A DNA stretch of 64,000 bases from Purshia tridentata (Eukaryota; Streptophyta; Magnoliopsida; Rosales; Rosaceae). The DNA lies in the NCBI GenBank assembly GCA_003254885.1, contig QANT01008187.1, positions 1 through 64,000 of the forward strand, read 5' to 3'. Shown piece by piece: positions 1 to 15,400 of the stretch (the stretch's first letter is position 1; each line of letters starts with the position of its first letter). The notes under the pieces were generated by a model that did no database searches, was not told the origin of the DNA, and saw only the letters and a list, made by a program, of their open reading frames with translations. A program made the position numbers and the translations under genes.

Positions 1-436
1 CACCCCCGCCCCACCTTTTCCCCAAAAGATATAAAATAGAATGAGTGTATAATTTATAATAAAATGGCCTGCCGCCTGCATCATGAATGTGGTTTTGCAT
101 AAAGAGAACAATTGCTGTAATGCTTTACGTGCCATTCAATTGATATAAGTTTCATCAATTTGTGAAAGAGTAATCATTGAGGGTGAAAATGAAGTCAGGG
201 AAGCACATGGGAAGATTTATCCAGTCTAAAGAAATGCTTCATACTCTTTTCATGCTTGATTCTTAATTTATTTAAAATGCCGATGAGATTTTTGTTTTTA
301 TGGCATAATGAGACTGCACATTGATGTAACTTGATATCTGTGTGATGATACTGGCCCTTGACAACTCCAATCCAAATTATCTACATTTTCCTTTACCATT
401 TTACTTAATACCTTGCATTTTAATTCACTTTTTCAG

Positions 437-3400
437 GTTGCCATTTAACAGTCAGTCATCTCAGGTGAGTTGTTTTGGCTGATTTCTTTCCCTTCCGATT
501 TAAGGCTTTTGATATGCAGAATACACAGATACACATGCCGATTTGTGTGCATTTTCTCCCTAATGATGCTGATTTTATTCTATCACCAAAAAAAAAAAAA
601 AANAAAAAAAAAAAAAAATTAGTGTTTTGCAAATTGCTTAAAAATTACGCTGTGGCCCCGTTGGGATTTGGAATTTTATTTATTTATTTTATATTGTGAT
701 TCATCTTATTGTTCTGCAATGTTTCCTATTCTTTTAATTGTTGTTGCTACAATATATATATATATATTTTTTTTTTCCTTTTATTCTTCTGCCTACTATA
801 ACATTCTGGACACTGTTACAAAATGTTTTCATTCAGGATTCTCAGGACATGAACAAGACTTATGCAGCCCTTTTTTCTCCGTTTTGGAATGAAATAATAA
901 AAAGTTTGCGAGAGGAGGATTTCATTAGTAATAGGTAATCTTCTGCGGATTGCTATCTGATAATGAGAAGAAAAATCTAAATCACTTTTCTTTGTTATGC
1001 TACTCTAATTTGTTTTTGTCGTATGGTTGGTGCTTCTTGAACCTTCAATTTTTATCCTTCCAGGGAGATGGATTTGCTCTGTATTCCTAGCAACACAGGA
1101 AGTCTAAGATTAGTTCAGTGGCCTTTGTTTCTTCTAAGTAGTAAGGTACAACCTTATGATCTTACCTGGTAAAAAATAAAAGCCAGCTGCTTTTAGTAGT
1201 ATACTCAATATCCCTGTTACTTTTTTTAATTTTATATTATACAGATCTTGCTGGCAATTGATTTGGCTTTGGACTGCAAAGATACACAGGCAGATCTCTG
1301 GAATAGAATATGTAGGGATGAGTATATGGCATATGCTGTTCAAGAATGCTACTACAGTATTGAAAAAATATTATATTCTCTGGTTGATGGTGAAGGAAGA
1401 CTTTGGTATTTATTTTCCTTGACCTTTGAAATATTTACAATATTATTCTTCTGGTTTAAAATATGGAATGTTATATAAAGTCATTATCAACTTGTTGTGC
1501 CATTTGTGCAACCTTCTTTTTGGTAGGGTTGAAAGGATATACCGTGAGATCAACAACAGTATTATGGAGGGCTCCCTCGTTATTACTTTATCCCTTAAGA
1601 AGCTTCCACTGGTGTTACAAAGATTTACAGCTTTAACTGGGCTGCTGGTATAGTCTTTGACCATTTGAATCAATCAAGTTGTCAGAATATTGCATATTTT
1701 AGAACTTTCCCTCTACTTGTTGTGGCAGATTGGTTGGCCACTCCTTGTAAATGGTTGTTTTATTTACAGTCCATTCTGGTGCTATATTTTTGGTAACTCG
1801 ATTGTTTCATCTGCTTTCTTTCCCTGCTACATTTTGCTACAGTAACAAACCGCAGCATATATTTGGTGTCAAGTTCAATAAGTGGGAGTCTGTAGATGTT
1901 TATAGAGAACTTTGATCCTATTTTATGGTGTCTATTTTTTGAGTGTATGTCTGACTGCTGTTGATGTGGTCTTTGTATAAATTAAACAGTTTGTTGAATT
2001 TTAGGTTGTATCAGGGGAATTTAGAGACATTTCTCTGTCAGATGTTTTATTAGATTGGAGGGCAGCTGTTCAGTAGTTGTGCTGTGTTCTTTGCTTTGAT
2101 AGGAATCTGGGCACTTTGTTATAGTATATATAATGTAAATCTGAGGTGGATGCCTTATTAACTATTATTTGTACTGTTCAATATGTTAATAAAAGTATCT
2201 TATTTTTTCTTAAATATTATTAGATATCATGTATTCTAATGTTTGTGTCCTGTCAAAAAAGAAAAGAAAAAGATGTCACGGTTTTTTTGTTGGTTTTAGA
2301 TGGTTTTTTGATATCTTGTTATTCAAATGGTTGATTTGTCTCAGATACGTAATGAAACTGATGAACTTGCAAAAGGGGCTGCCAATGCTGTACTTGATCT
2401 ATATGAGGTTGTTACTCATGACCTGCTGTCATCTGATTTGAGGTATATGATTTTTACACTTTAATTTTTGCATGGAATTTGTTACTTTGTTGAGATTCTT
2501 GTAATTTCCATTTTTACCTTCTCCCTTTTAAATGTTCCAGGGAGCAGCTTGACACATGGAGCCTTTTAGCAAAAGCAAGAAATGAAAGACGCTTATTTTC
2601 TAGGATAAAGTGGCCCAGAGATCGAGAAACTGTAAGCATCTTTGAACGGAAGACAAAAATGAAAAAAAGAAAAGAAAAAGAAACCAGGTCCTTTTAACTA
2701 TGATTGAATTTTTTAGGGTTTTATATTTATTTATATATATGTTTTTCCTGTTGCCACAGAAAGAGCTTGTTAAGCGGTTACACCTGCTTCTTACTGTAAA
2801 GGATTCTGCGGCGAATATTCCAAAGAATCTTGAAGCAAGAAGAAGATTAGAGTTTTTTACAAATTCGTTATTTATGGACTTGCCTTCAGCAAAGCCAGTT
2901 AGTGAAATGGTGCCTTTCAGGTACGCATGATTTTCTTCAGAAGAGCTTAAATTTCTTCAACTGTTGACATCATCATCTTTTATTTATTTATTAACTCTGT
3001 TGGTTTGTTCAAGAACAGTGTCTTCACCCCATACTACAGTGAGACTGTACTTTATAGTTCTTCTGAATTGCGGGTTGAAAATGAGGATGGAATATCAGTT
3101 CTTTTCTATCTTCAGAAAATTTTTCCAGGTATGTCATCTTGTATTTATGTTTATAATGTTCCTTCTTGTCCTAGGCCAAGACTTATATTGCTTGATTCAT
3201 ATTGTCCTGTAGCACAGTTTCATGCCAAAGATAGTACAATGGCATTTAAATCTAAATGATGCTTGTTTTGCTTTATGTACTTTATTTTATTTTATTGCAT
3301 TTCTCTCTCTTTACCATGTGAACATGTAGTTTACAGAGACAAATGCTAATGATTTTTTATATTTTCTTGTTGTTGAAAGTGGGGAATCACTTTCTAGATG

Positions 3401-6400
3401 CTTCTGTTGCAGCTGTAGAGAATTCTATACATATATGATTGGTACCTTGTACCCTTTCTGTGATTTTTTTTATTAGTCAGGCTTGTTTTCATTAAATTGG
3501 AGTTATATTTTTAGATTGGTATTATAAAACAAATTGGCGGAAAATGATAAAAATTACGATCACTATGCACTATTTTTTACTCTATTCTGTTTTAGTTGGG
3601 CATATATATAAAAATATATTTTTTTCTGGTAGGGTACGTATTCAGTCCATGTTGTTTCTGTGAGGTTTTTATTTTTCATTTTTTTTTTCCTCTTCCTGTT
3701 TTCTTATATTGGTAACTGCCAAGTATTTGAAGCACTTTTAGGAAGAGCTGGAATTTCTCATGCATTTATTTGAGCTAGAGGTTGTGTTGTTTACAGACAA
3801 TATATATATATTTTTGATAAGAAACAAATTTATTTAAAAAAACAGAACTACAAAAGGAGAGTAAAGTGGACAAGATGTCTACCAAAATTAACAAAACACC
3901 ACATCACCCAGCCACCCCCAAAAAGTTAAAAAGTACAGGAGAAACTTAAGCATCAACTCCCTCACAACCCATAACCCCACCCCCACCCCCACCCACCACC
4001 CATTCCACCCAATTGCACCTTTCCAATCCAATAAAATCAATGAAACTGATAAATCTCTAAAAGCTGGTGAAATGGACGACCATAAAGAAGCCCAACTTTC
4101 TCCCAAGAAGACTCCACATTGTCCCTCTTAAAGTATTCAAAAATTCTTCTACAGACACAAATTCATTGTCCCTATTTTTATGTCAGTTAAATAACTTACA
4201 GATACAGTGCCTTCACAATTTGTATTATGCCTTTCATGTGACCAAGTCGTGCAAGTATGAACAATTTGTTAGATATACTAAGTTTACCATATGTAGCCAA
4301 GTCTTTGCAGGGACTGTATATGAGCTGAGATGAGCCAAATTCTAGGATGCATGTGTATGGCTCAGTAAAAATTAAACAGATTTCAAGCTTACCTTCTTCT
4401 GTACTGCCATTTAATCTTGGGTGGCTCTACTTAAACCTCCTGATTTGCTCACTATACCCCCTACTAATGAAATTTGCTATTCCAATTTTAACCTTATGTG
4501 AATTGCCAATAAAGGACAAACATAAATAAAAAAAAACACAATTTCTTATTTCCTACACCTTATACCAACAATTTCTTATCGTGGGTTTGTTCATTGTGTT
4601 CTTACCGACTGAACATACAAATGTGGGTTTGATTTTTTTTATTTGTTTATTTTTTTTGTGTTTTGATGTTTACTTTGATAGTTTTGTATGTTTTCCCTGG
4701 TGTGCATAACATATAAATTTTTCTCAAAAAACGTTAAAACACAAAGAAAACAATAACAGAATGGCAAAAAAAAGAACAGTAGAGGGGGTATAGTTGACAA
4801 ATAAGAGGGTCTAAATAGAGCCAGCCTCTTTGGTGTTATTGTCCAGCTGAAGATGGACATGGCCCATTAGTTGCTTAACATGGCAAGCGCTTACCTGATC
4901 AAAAACTGTTTGTTTCAACCTACACCCTTGATTCTTTGGGTCAGATCCCAGTTCTACATCTTGCGAATCCAATCCCAGTGAAAATTTTATACATTGCACT
5001 ATTGCAGACAATTAACTGGCTCTAGTTTATACCTCATTGATTTCTTTTGGTTAATATCCCGATTTATTTTATGGTAGAGGGCTAAGAATTTGTCTTCCAT
5101 TTTAGATGAGTGGGACAATTTTTTGGAACGGATTGGTCGGGGCGGGTCTACTGGGGATGCTGAGCTTCAGGAAAACTCAAGTGATTCTTTGGAACTTCGG
5201 TTTTGGGTATCTTATCGTGGGCAGACTTTGGCCAGGACAGGTTAGATTCACTTGCTATTATGCATTGTTTTGAAATCTTAGCATGCCATGTTAGGCCATT
5301 TATATAACATTATATGGCATTTAGGTCTCTTATGTGACTTGCACCTGATGATTTTGATGTCCTTGGGATTACAGTGCGTGGTATGATGTATTATAGAAAG
5401 GCTTTAATGTTACAGAGCTTTATGGAAAGAAGATCTTTGGGAGGTATTTATTTGAATTGCTCTCAAGTTTTTATTTGGTGGAGCTTATGAATTATGAATA
5501 TACTTTTAACACATTTTCCTGTACTGATAGTGGACGATTATTCTCAAATTGATACCTTCACAAGTCAAGGCTTTGAGTTGTCACGTGAATCACGAGCACA
5601 GGCAGATTTGAAGTTTACTTATGTTGTGTCATGCCAAATTTATGGGCAACAAAAGCAGAGGAAGGCACCGGAGGCTGCTGATATCTCCCTTTTGTTGCAG
5701 AGGTATGATCTTTAATATATAATGAACTCTTTAAGTTTTGAGTTCTGTTAACCCCTTTGTAGATTGCGAACAATGTAGTTCATAATTTATTTTGTTCTAA
5801 TGTTTTCTCTAAGACAAGTTCTTTTCATATCTTAATAGGGATACTAGACTAGTAGCATCCATATGTTAGTGAGGTCTGTCATTCAAGGGAATCATATACT
5901 CGCATGATCATATAGCTGCATTTGTCTTATAAGATTTTAATGGGAGTATAATGAAGAAACACAGTCATGATAAATGACATCAGAGTATTTTGATGTATTT
6001 CGTGAATGTGGTTCACTTTTATATGATGGGCTTTCGATGCCTCTTGTTTTCTAGATCTGTGATCATACCATATAGGGGAAAATTGGGTTATGTCGTATTG
6101 TGTTTGGGTTTTATCATTTCACATTCGTGTCAAGTACTAGTTACCCTAGTCCCACCTGTTTAAATAATTGTGTTATATGATTTGCGTCTAATCCAACTGT
6201 TTATAAATCCTGTCGTGTTCGGGTCGTCTACCATATCATGTGAATTAGAAACTCAAGGCTACTATCTTTTTTTTTTTTTAAACCAAACTAATTATTCATA
6301 CACTGATCAAATAATTAAAATCCACTTTATCATGAGGCCAGAAAAACTATTACAAAATCAAGAATTCTAGAAGGATTCATACAATACGAAAACAAAAAAC

Positions 6401-9400
6401 AAAAAATCAATTTCTTCATTCAATACCAGTTAAAGTTTATTGTGCCAACATCTGATTTTGTGTTAGCAGGTCGTGTTATTTATGAGTTCATGCCAAGTAA
6501 TCAACCTTAGCCCGTTAACTTCATGTTGGATTCAATTACAGTTGACAAATAGTTTTGAAGTGTGATTTTTAAAATTGCTCCTTGGTTGCATGAGTTTAAA
6601 TTGCACAATTGATATCTCCTTGTGCATAAATTTTTGGTCAGGTCTGGTAGTGACAATAAGATAATCTTAGACATGAAAGAATAAAAATGAAAAAGGAGCC
6701 GATCCAGTCGGGACTAGTTCCCCCTGAAACCTTAAATTTATTTTTATGAAACTTGATGGTGGTGCAGTTTCTTTCCTTTTATACAATTAGTATATTTCAA
6801 TTTACATTTGATTCTAGGAATGAGGCACTTCGCGTTGCATATATACATGTGGAGGAGAGTGGTGCAGCTGAAGGAAAGATTTTAAAAGAATTTTATTCAA
6901 AGCTTGTTAAAGCTGATATAAATGGAAAGGATCAGGTAATGTGAATTTCTTTTACTCATATTTTTCTCCCTCCAGTTTTTCAGCTAGTCTAGAATAGTTT
7001 TGAGTTTGCATCCCAATGTATCTCTCAGTCTTCTGTATCTGGTTATAAAATTAGCCAACTTATAAACTTAAGTTATTAGGTAGACAGGTTGAATGTTTAA
7101 CTATATCAGTCACTTGGTCTAACCAATGTGAGATAATATTCAATAATATTCCACATGTAGCACCCCTCTTTTGGGTGATCATATACGTGGCATGAGTTCT
7201 TATGTACGTTCCCTAGGTGACTGAAACGTGATGGCTCTGATAATTTATTATCAGATAGGCTTAAGTATCTTAGCCAAAATCTTAACTTATTGTTCAGAGG
7301 TGCTATAGTTATCTATTGTTAAGTTAGGCACTTAGTCTGACAGTTATGGGACTAGTGCTCAACATCATTCACTGTCTGAATGCATATAATGCAAAACATT
7401 TTTTAAATGCACATAATTTATGTGAGTGTGCTTATGAAATTTTTTCCTCTTATCTAATATATTCATAGGAAATATACTCCATTAGACTTCCTGGTGATCC
7501 AAAACTAGGTGAAGGGAAGCCCGAAAATCAAAACCATGCTATAGTCTTCACTCGTGGGGAAGCTGTTCAAACTATTGACATGAATCAGGTGACAGGCTCT
7601 ACAAACTATTAAACCTTCTTGTTTTGTGGGTTGTTGGTTGGCTGGGTGTTTTACTGCTTTGTTTGTTCTTCCTTTTTTCTTTTCTTTTCGTTTTTTTTTT
7701 TTTTTTTTTTGCTAACTGCGTTGTTAGTTGTTGGGTTCATCAGGCTCATTTTGCCTGCTATTTTTGGGTGTTTAAATTAGTGGATTGTTGGTCCACTCAC
7801 TTTGGTTGTATCACCATAATTTTTATCTATATAATATTATCAGCGTCCCCTTGAAAAAAAGAGACTTTATATTCAAATAATCATCTATCCTAGTTTCTTG
7901 TCTGACTTTTTCCAAAGCAATTGGATGTTTGTTGGCTAGTTCTGCAAGCTTCTATATAGCTTTTTCTAAAAGAACTTTACAGTTGAAAACTTGATTGCTA
8001 ACCACTCAAGTAGAATTTCCTCCTAACCGGTGATGTCACAAGTATTTATAGGCATGAAATACTGAATATGGAGGTTGGGGGGGGGGGGGGGGGTTGTTAC
8101 ATTAAATAATTATTATTAATAAGTATCTATGTGATAAAAGTGGTGAGTTTGACCATTTTCATCATTCATGGTGAGATTGACCACAGGGTAAACACTTGTG
8201 ATCTTGTTCAAAGGAGGAGAACTTTTATTTGTTTTTCACCTCAGTGGTGCATTTTATGTAAAGTGGGGGGAGGAGACTGTGGGTCATGTTTTCCTTCATT
8301 GCCCTTATTCTTTACAATCGTGGTGGAAGTTGTTTAGGGAGGTTGGCGCTGCTTGGGTCATTCCCAAAAAGTGTTATGAGATTTTGAGTATATGCTTTCA
8401 GGCTTTAGGGAAGGGAGAAAAAGCCAAAACCCTGTGGAGTTGTTTTTTGCTAGCAGTTTTTTTGGTTTTATGGATGGAGCTCAATAGAAGACTTTTTTAT
8501 GATTATAAGTGGGTTGAAGTGGAAGTTCTTTGGGAGCGAGCGAAATTTTGGGCTGCTTTATGGGCTTCTGTAACGGCTGATGTTAGGGCTCACTTTATTT
8601 CTTCTATTATGCTGAATTTGTTAGCTGTTGTGCAGTGAGGCTAGTTTTAGTGTGTTTTTGTATCTCTTTCTTAGTTTTTGTGGATTTCTTGTCCACTCCG
8701 TGTTTTTATTCTTTGTGTTTTAATAAAATTATTCGTTTCTTCTTAAAAAAAAAAAAATTGCCATGTCAGCAAACCGGAGGAAGTTCCTTCTTACTGATCA
8801 GGAGGCAAGTATTGTCTGTTGTTTGAATTTGAGGACCTGTTGAAAAAGCATTGGCTTGACCCTGTGTTTGACCTTGAATTATTTCTTCCCATGAGATGCT
8901 TGAGTTTTTCTTGATCCTGTAAATTCTCGGATTTTTCTTTTGTCCTACTTAGTGAGGACCTTGTGTAATAACACAAAGGTAACACATGAAAGGTAGCTGA
9001 AGTGTGTATGCATGAAGAAGAGAAAACATGGAAAGGATTCAATATGACAACTTGACCTTTACACTAGAGTCCTTCAACTTTACCCCAATTGAAAAATTAG
9101 ATAATTAATGATTGATGTATGCTCTTCTTTTGTTCTGTAGGACAACTACCTTGAAGAAGCAATGAAAATGAGAAACCTTCTTGAGGAATTTCGCAGAAAT
9201 CACGGTCTGCGACCTCCAACTATTCTTGGTGTGAGAGAGCATGTGTTTACTGGAAGGTTTGGCTAGCTTTTTTTATTTTTTATTCATATGATGGCTAGCA
9301 TAAGTGGTTGCTCTGATAATTGCTTACATGTATTTTGTATGTATCTATGCAGTGTCTCATCTTTAGCATGGTTCATGTCCAACCAAGAGACTAGCTTTGT

Positions 9401-12400
9401 AACTTTAGCCCAACGTATTTTAGCAAGTCCTCTCAAGTGAGTATTTTTTTAATTTGACTGCGTCTGTACTGATCATTATACAAATTTGATGTCGTATTTT
9501 ATATTTGTCTTGGTTTGGGTTTGTTTTCTGTCTAATTGCTATTTCCTGGCATAGGTTTGAGTTTGAGTTTATTTTCCTTGAGAAATCATTTTTGTGCATT
9601 ATTTTTTTTTTTCTTTTCCTTTTTACTAATACTTGAAATCATGAAGCATTGGTCAGTAGCAGTTGGTTTTTCCTTTTTGGCTCTTTTACAAATTTGTTTT
9701 AGTCTTTTCGGAAACTTTTTATTATATGACATCCAATTAACTGCCGTTATCTGTTGTTTTACTAGTGTGATTCTTAAATTCATTTGATATGTGCGCTTGT
9801 ATGTGCACTTGCTTTTGCACTACACCAATGAGCCAAGTAGGTTCGAGATAGATCTCTTTGAAACATTGCAGAAAACAAGAGTATTGCCTGCATATAACAG
9901 ACGAGTGGTGAAAATAGATGATCTACCACGATTTTAAAATCCCAAAAGTTCTTTTTGAGTGGCTTCTCTGTTGGACATTTTTTATGGCTGGTGCCAAATG
10001 CTCCCGTAGACATTTGTAATAATGACATTCCGTATTATTGAAAACAAGTGATGGATATGTATAGATATCTCTATATATATATTTTGGGGTTATTGCTTCG
10101 GGAAATACAGGGAAAAAAATCGGAGCATCTGTTAATTTATTATTCTTTGTATGCAGAGTTCGCATGCACTACGGACACCCTGATGTATTTGACCGAATAT
10201 TTCATATTACTCGAGGTGGCATTAGTAAGGCTTCACGTGTTATTAATATTAGTGAAGATATTTTTGCAGGTAAGCATATAGGATACTTATGGTTTGCTTT
10301 TTATTTCTGCAAGTAATAACTGATTAGCTTTGGAAAATGGCTACACTATTACATCTTAGTTACTGACCAAATAAAAAGATTTTACCTCCACTGAGTTGTT
10401 TTAAAGCAGTATTGTCTGTTTTACTTTCTCTTTTTCTTTTGTTTTTTGGTTATGAACATTTTTTTTAGGAAAAGGGAAATAAAGAATTTTCTGTTCTGGA
10501 TTTAAGAGTTATTCCTAAGATGTTATTTTTTTTTTGCTTTGAAGGTAAATAGTTTTTCCATTTGAGTCAATTTTCTAAATTTAGTATTTTTTATAATTAC
10601 ATTTTTCTGTAAAGAAATCTTTCAGTTTTATATGTGGCTTACTTACAATGCTGGTAGATGAATTACCTGAGATGGCATGCTTTATAGTCCATCTGCAGGG
10701 TTTTTGTAATAGATTTTACCTTGATTCTTTCTTTTGGTTTTATGTAATAAATTTTACCTTGATTCTTACACGCAACAAATACTGCAGGGTTCAACTCCAC
10801 ATTGAGGCAGGGTAACATTACACACCATGAATACATTCAGGTTTCATACTTAGCAAATGCTGTTGTCCATTTAAGTGAAACAAATACTTATTTCTGGTAT
10901 CATAAAAACCTGCCTTTTTGTGTAGGTTGGAAAAGGAAGGGATGTTGGCTTAAACCAGATCGCATTATTTGAAGGGAAAGTAGCAGGTGGAAATGGGGAG
11001 CAAGTCCTTAGTAGGGATGTCTACAGGCTTGGACAACTTTTTGACTTTTTTAGAATGTTCTCTTTCTTCTACACAACCGTTGGTTACTACGTGTGTACTA
11101 TGGTATTTTGCTTCTATACTCCTGTATATTTGTAATTTTTTCATAAAAATTGTATCGTTCCTTTAATTTATGTTTTCTGGAATTTTCTGATTACACTTTG
11201 TTCATAATGCAGATGACTGTCCTTATAGTGTACATATTCTTATATGGAAGGGTTTACCTGGTAAGTGGTAATTTAAACCACCTTGGAGAAAGATAATTTT
11301 GTCAAATAGCTAGGCAAGTTTAGATTCAGACTTGCTGCTTGTGTGGGACCGTCTTGCATGACTAGTTAAAATGCCTTTAAAATGCATGAGTACTGGAGAG
11401 CTCGGAAATGTAAAATGCCTTTTAAATGCACAAGTGCTGGAGAAGCCGGAGAAGTTAAGGAAACACATCAACTGTTTGTGTTTTTGTCTTAATATTAATT
11501 AGATAGTGAACTTACAGAGGATGGAATGTAGAATAAGTTCTTCATTTTCCATTGCATGCAACTTTAACATTTTGCAAATTATTACCAAAAGATAAGTTTT
11601 GTCAACATTTTTTTTCTTCTTATTCTTGTGACTTGTCTGAATCACTTTAACCTTTGGGTTGGTATTGCCACCATTTTTGGTGCTCCATCCAAATTCAGCC
11701 ACCTTATAAAAGTCGTTTCCATTCATTGTAAAACACCACATGAGATGGTATTATTTGTCACTGGTTACAACTTACAAGTAGGTTGTATTGCTCTAGCATT
11801 TCATTTTCCTTTTTCATAAGCTAGGCAATTACTATATGTGGGTTGTTCTTAGAAACCCTGTTACTTTCTATTTACTGAAAGAAAACATGTTAGGTGGTGA
11901 ATCGACTCAGTATATATATATAAATGTGTTATACATGATATCTTTGTGATAAATCGTATAGGCTTTCTCTGGACTTGATCGTGCAATTGCGAAGCAAGCA
12001 AAAATGTCGGGTAACACATCATTGGATGCTGCTTTGAATGCACAATTCTTGGTCCAGATTGGAATTTTTACTGCAGTCCCAATGATAATGGGTTTTATAC
12101 TTGAATCGGGATTGCTGAAGGTTAGTCTCTTTGATTCTCATCAGTGTCATGTTCATATTTAACTTGCCGATGTGATGTTCTTCAATTCTATCATTCTATT
12201 GAGCTATGTACTTTGCTTCGACTTTTAACATACAGTTCATCTTGTAGTTTACCATGATGGTAATTATGTCTAGGCTTAGCCTTCTAGCACTTTGGCTTTA
12301 TATTCATGGTTTATGGCTATCAATGGGTTCAATTCGGTGGAAATCTCGTAGAAATCCTATTTTGAATCTGACTATTAATGTTGATATCTGAATTTGAACT

Positions 12401-15400
12401 GATATCCAACATATCTTTACTTTAAAGTTTGAGTTCTAATTTGATAAAAGATCAAATTGTTTGAATGCGATTTTGGAATTTTTAATATTATCAGTTTTTC
12501 TAAGTCTTTTATTGCATTTATAATCTTTTAAAAGAAAACAACTTTAAAAGGGGGGAATTGAAAGGAAAACATATAGTTTCTCACAAAAACATTAAATTAG
12601 TTGCACTTTGATTTTGCACTATTATTTTTACCCACAAGGATAAACAATTTTTTTTCTATGCTCTAGAGATTGTAAATATAGAACAAGAAAAAGAAAAATG
12701 GTATCATTTACATGGAAATGTGTTTCATAAAAGTTACATTCTTAGTGTTAATGGTGTGACTGTCCAATATTTACATGGCAATTTTGCCCGACTTCGAATC
12801 AAATTTGACCCAATTAAATTACAAATTAAAGATTCGATGGTTAAGGTCCAATAACGCAATACAAAACTAATTATGATCAGGTCGAATTCATTAAGATTTG
12901 ATCTAATTAAGATTAGAAATCCATTAAACAAAATTATAAAAACAAAAATATATACGTATAATATTGTTTCTACATCTATGAATTGTGATATTGGGCCTTA
13001 ACTTTCGAATCTCTTAATTTGTAATTTAATTGGGTGAAATATGATTCAAATTTGGATTTTAAGCCAGATGTATCCATGAGATGACCCTGGTCAACTTATA
13101 AGTTATATTACTTTTATTATTGAAGCCTTTGGCTTCGATCGGCATTGCCCTAGTGGATAACCTTTTGTAATTAAAATCTTTTAATGTGTTGCAGGCGATT
13201 TTCAGCTTTATCACTATGCAGCTTCAATTATGTTCTGTCTTCTTCACATTCTCATTAGGGACTAGAACTCATTATTTTGGACGCACCATCCTCCATGGAG
13301 GCGCGAAAGTATGAATTTGCTTTGCTTATTCTTCTTATAGACTCTGTTATTTTGTTATTATTGCTTTTGTCTTATTTTATGAAATCAATTGGTTATATAT
13401 TTGTTTTTCATTTCACCGACAGTACCGAGCAACTGGCAGGGGCTTTGTTGTCCGCCACATAAAGTTTGCTGACAATTATAGGCTCTACTCAAGAAGTCAT
13501 TTTGTCAAAGCGTGAGTGATATTTTCCTGTGATGAATATGTAATTTATTTTTCCTTTTCCTCTTTGATTTCTTAAAGTTCCATTTTTTGGTTGATTGTTA
13601 TGATGTAATTTTTCCAGGTTTGAAGTGGCTCTGCTTCTCATAGTCTACATTGCATATGGGTCCACAGATGGTGGAGCCGTTTCTTTTGTTTTACTAACTC
13701 TTAGCAGTTGGTTCCTCGTCCTCTCCTGGTTGTTTGCACCCTATATCTTTAATCCCTCTGGTTTTGAGTGGCAAAAGTATGTTTGTAGTATTTGTATTTA
13801 ATTTTTTCGGGATCTTTGTGTCTAGTTTCTCTATGACGTTTTAATTTTGGGTTTAGCTTCCTATATTGTGTCAGTATTGGTACATATATCTGAAGCTTTT
13901 CTTCTTTTGAAACCACTGAGCTGTTTTACTTATCAATGAAACAGGACGGTAGAGGATTTTGATAATTGGGCCGGTTGGCTTCTTTACAAAGGTGGAGTAG
14001 GAGTTAAGGGAGACGATAGCTGGGAGTCTTGGTGGGATGAGGAGCAGGTTTGTTACTGAGAAATGTTTTTTGACCTTTGACAAATCTCTCTCTCTCTCTC
14101 TCTAAATGATCAATAATGTGGAATATTTTCCAGCTTAAATTTACGACGATCATCGCTTGCTTGAATGTTTTGTGTGCACTTTATGTTAAGAATTGGTCTC
14201 CTCGTTTGTTTTTGTATTCAAAAGTATTGTTTATTTGTTGCTACTTTTATTTATTTCATGTGACAAGTTTTTCTGCTTACAGATGCACATTCAAACATTA
14301 AGAGGTCGTATATTGGAAACAATTTTGAGCTTGAGATTCTTCTTGTTTCAATATGGAATTGTGTACAAACTCCATCTGACTGGAAAGGATACATCACTTG
14401 CGGTACACTTCATGTCTTTTATTTTTTTTTTTCTTTTTGTTATTTTTTCCTCGTTATTTTTTCTCATACAGCTTGCATAAGTCCCATTTTATTCCCAAAT
14501 CAACCTACGTATTTCACAGTTAACCTTGCCAAAAGTATTGCTGATCTTTGCTTATTGAAGTGAATTTGTTAATGTTGGGGTTTCAACTCAGATTTGGTTG
14601 GATTCTGTCTACATTTGGCCTTAATAGTATTTTGCTTAATAAAGAATTTTGTGGTTATTTTCTGCCATATTTTACTTGAGAAGCTGTGATCATTACTATG
14701 ATAGTTCCGATTCATACTCTAGTGAATAGTTGAATGCACATACAGCTTCAGTTGCAGACGTTAAGTTGTTGAAATGCATAAGTTGAACCTTTTTGTGATT
14801 TGGGATTCGACATGGGTAAATGCTAGGTGTACCACCTCTCTATTAGAGGTGGGACCTACTTGTATTGATGAGTCCTACTTTTGTATTGATGGGTCCCACC
14901 TCTATTATAGAGGTGGTACACCTAGCATTACCCTGCTTTTCATTGCTAGGATGTCCATTCTTTATCTTGACAGTGACTTTTTTTTGGGTGCAGATTTACG
15001 GATTCTCTTGGGTTGTATTGGTGGCTTTTGTCTTAATATTCAAGGTTTGTGCCAATCAATTTATCTTCCCACGTGCCTCATGCCCTTGATCATGCTTGGT
15101 TTATGTTAGTGAGACTTGTACTCTTCGTGACTTATTTTCTTGTACACTGCAGGTCTTCACCTTCAGTCCTAAAAAGTCGGCCAACTTCCAGATGGTGATG
15201 AGATTTATTCAGGGTGTCGCATCCTTAGGATTTATTGCAGTTATTGCTCTTCTCGTTGTATTTACTAGTCTTTCAATAGCAGACCTATTCGCAAGCATCC
15301 TTGCCCTTATTCCTACTGGATGGGCCATAATATGTGTAAGTTTATCTTTTACCCTTGCATTTTCCTATTACATGTGAATTTGTGTTGCTATGATTTCAAA

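Noticed and set aside
1-436. Possible further callose synthase exon at the left edge
   Set aside because: No frame here matches the residues expected before LPFNSQSSQ; it reads as intron.
3888-4106. Gly/Trp-rich 72-codon minus-strand frame
   Set aside because: It is the C-terminus of a truncated L1 ORF2 plus its 3' UTR, not a separate gene.
8077-8093. 17-base poly-G run in a callose synthase intron
   Set aside because: Unusual in AT-rich plant introns, but no repeated G-tracts as needed for a four-tract quadruplex outside the single run; likely a homopolymer or sequencing artefact.
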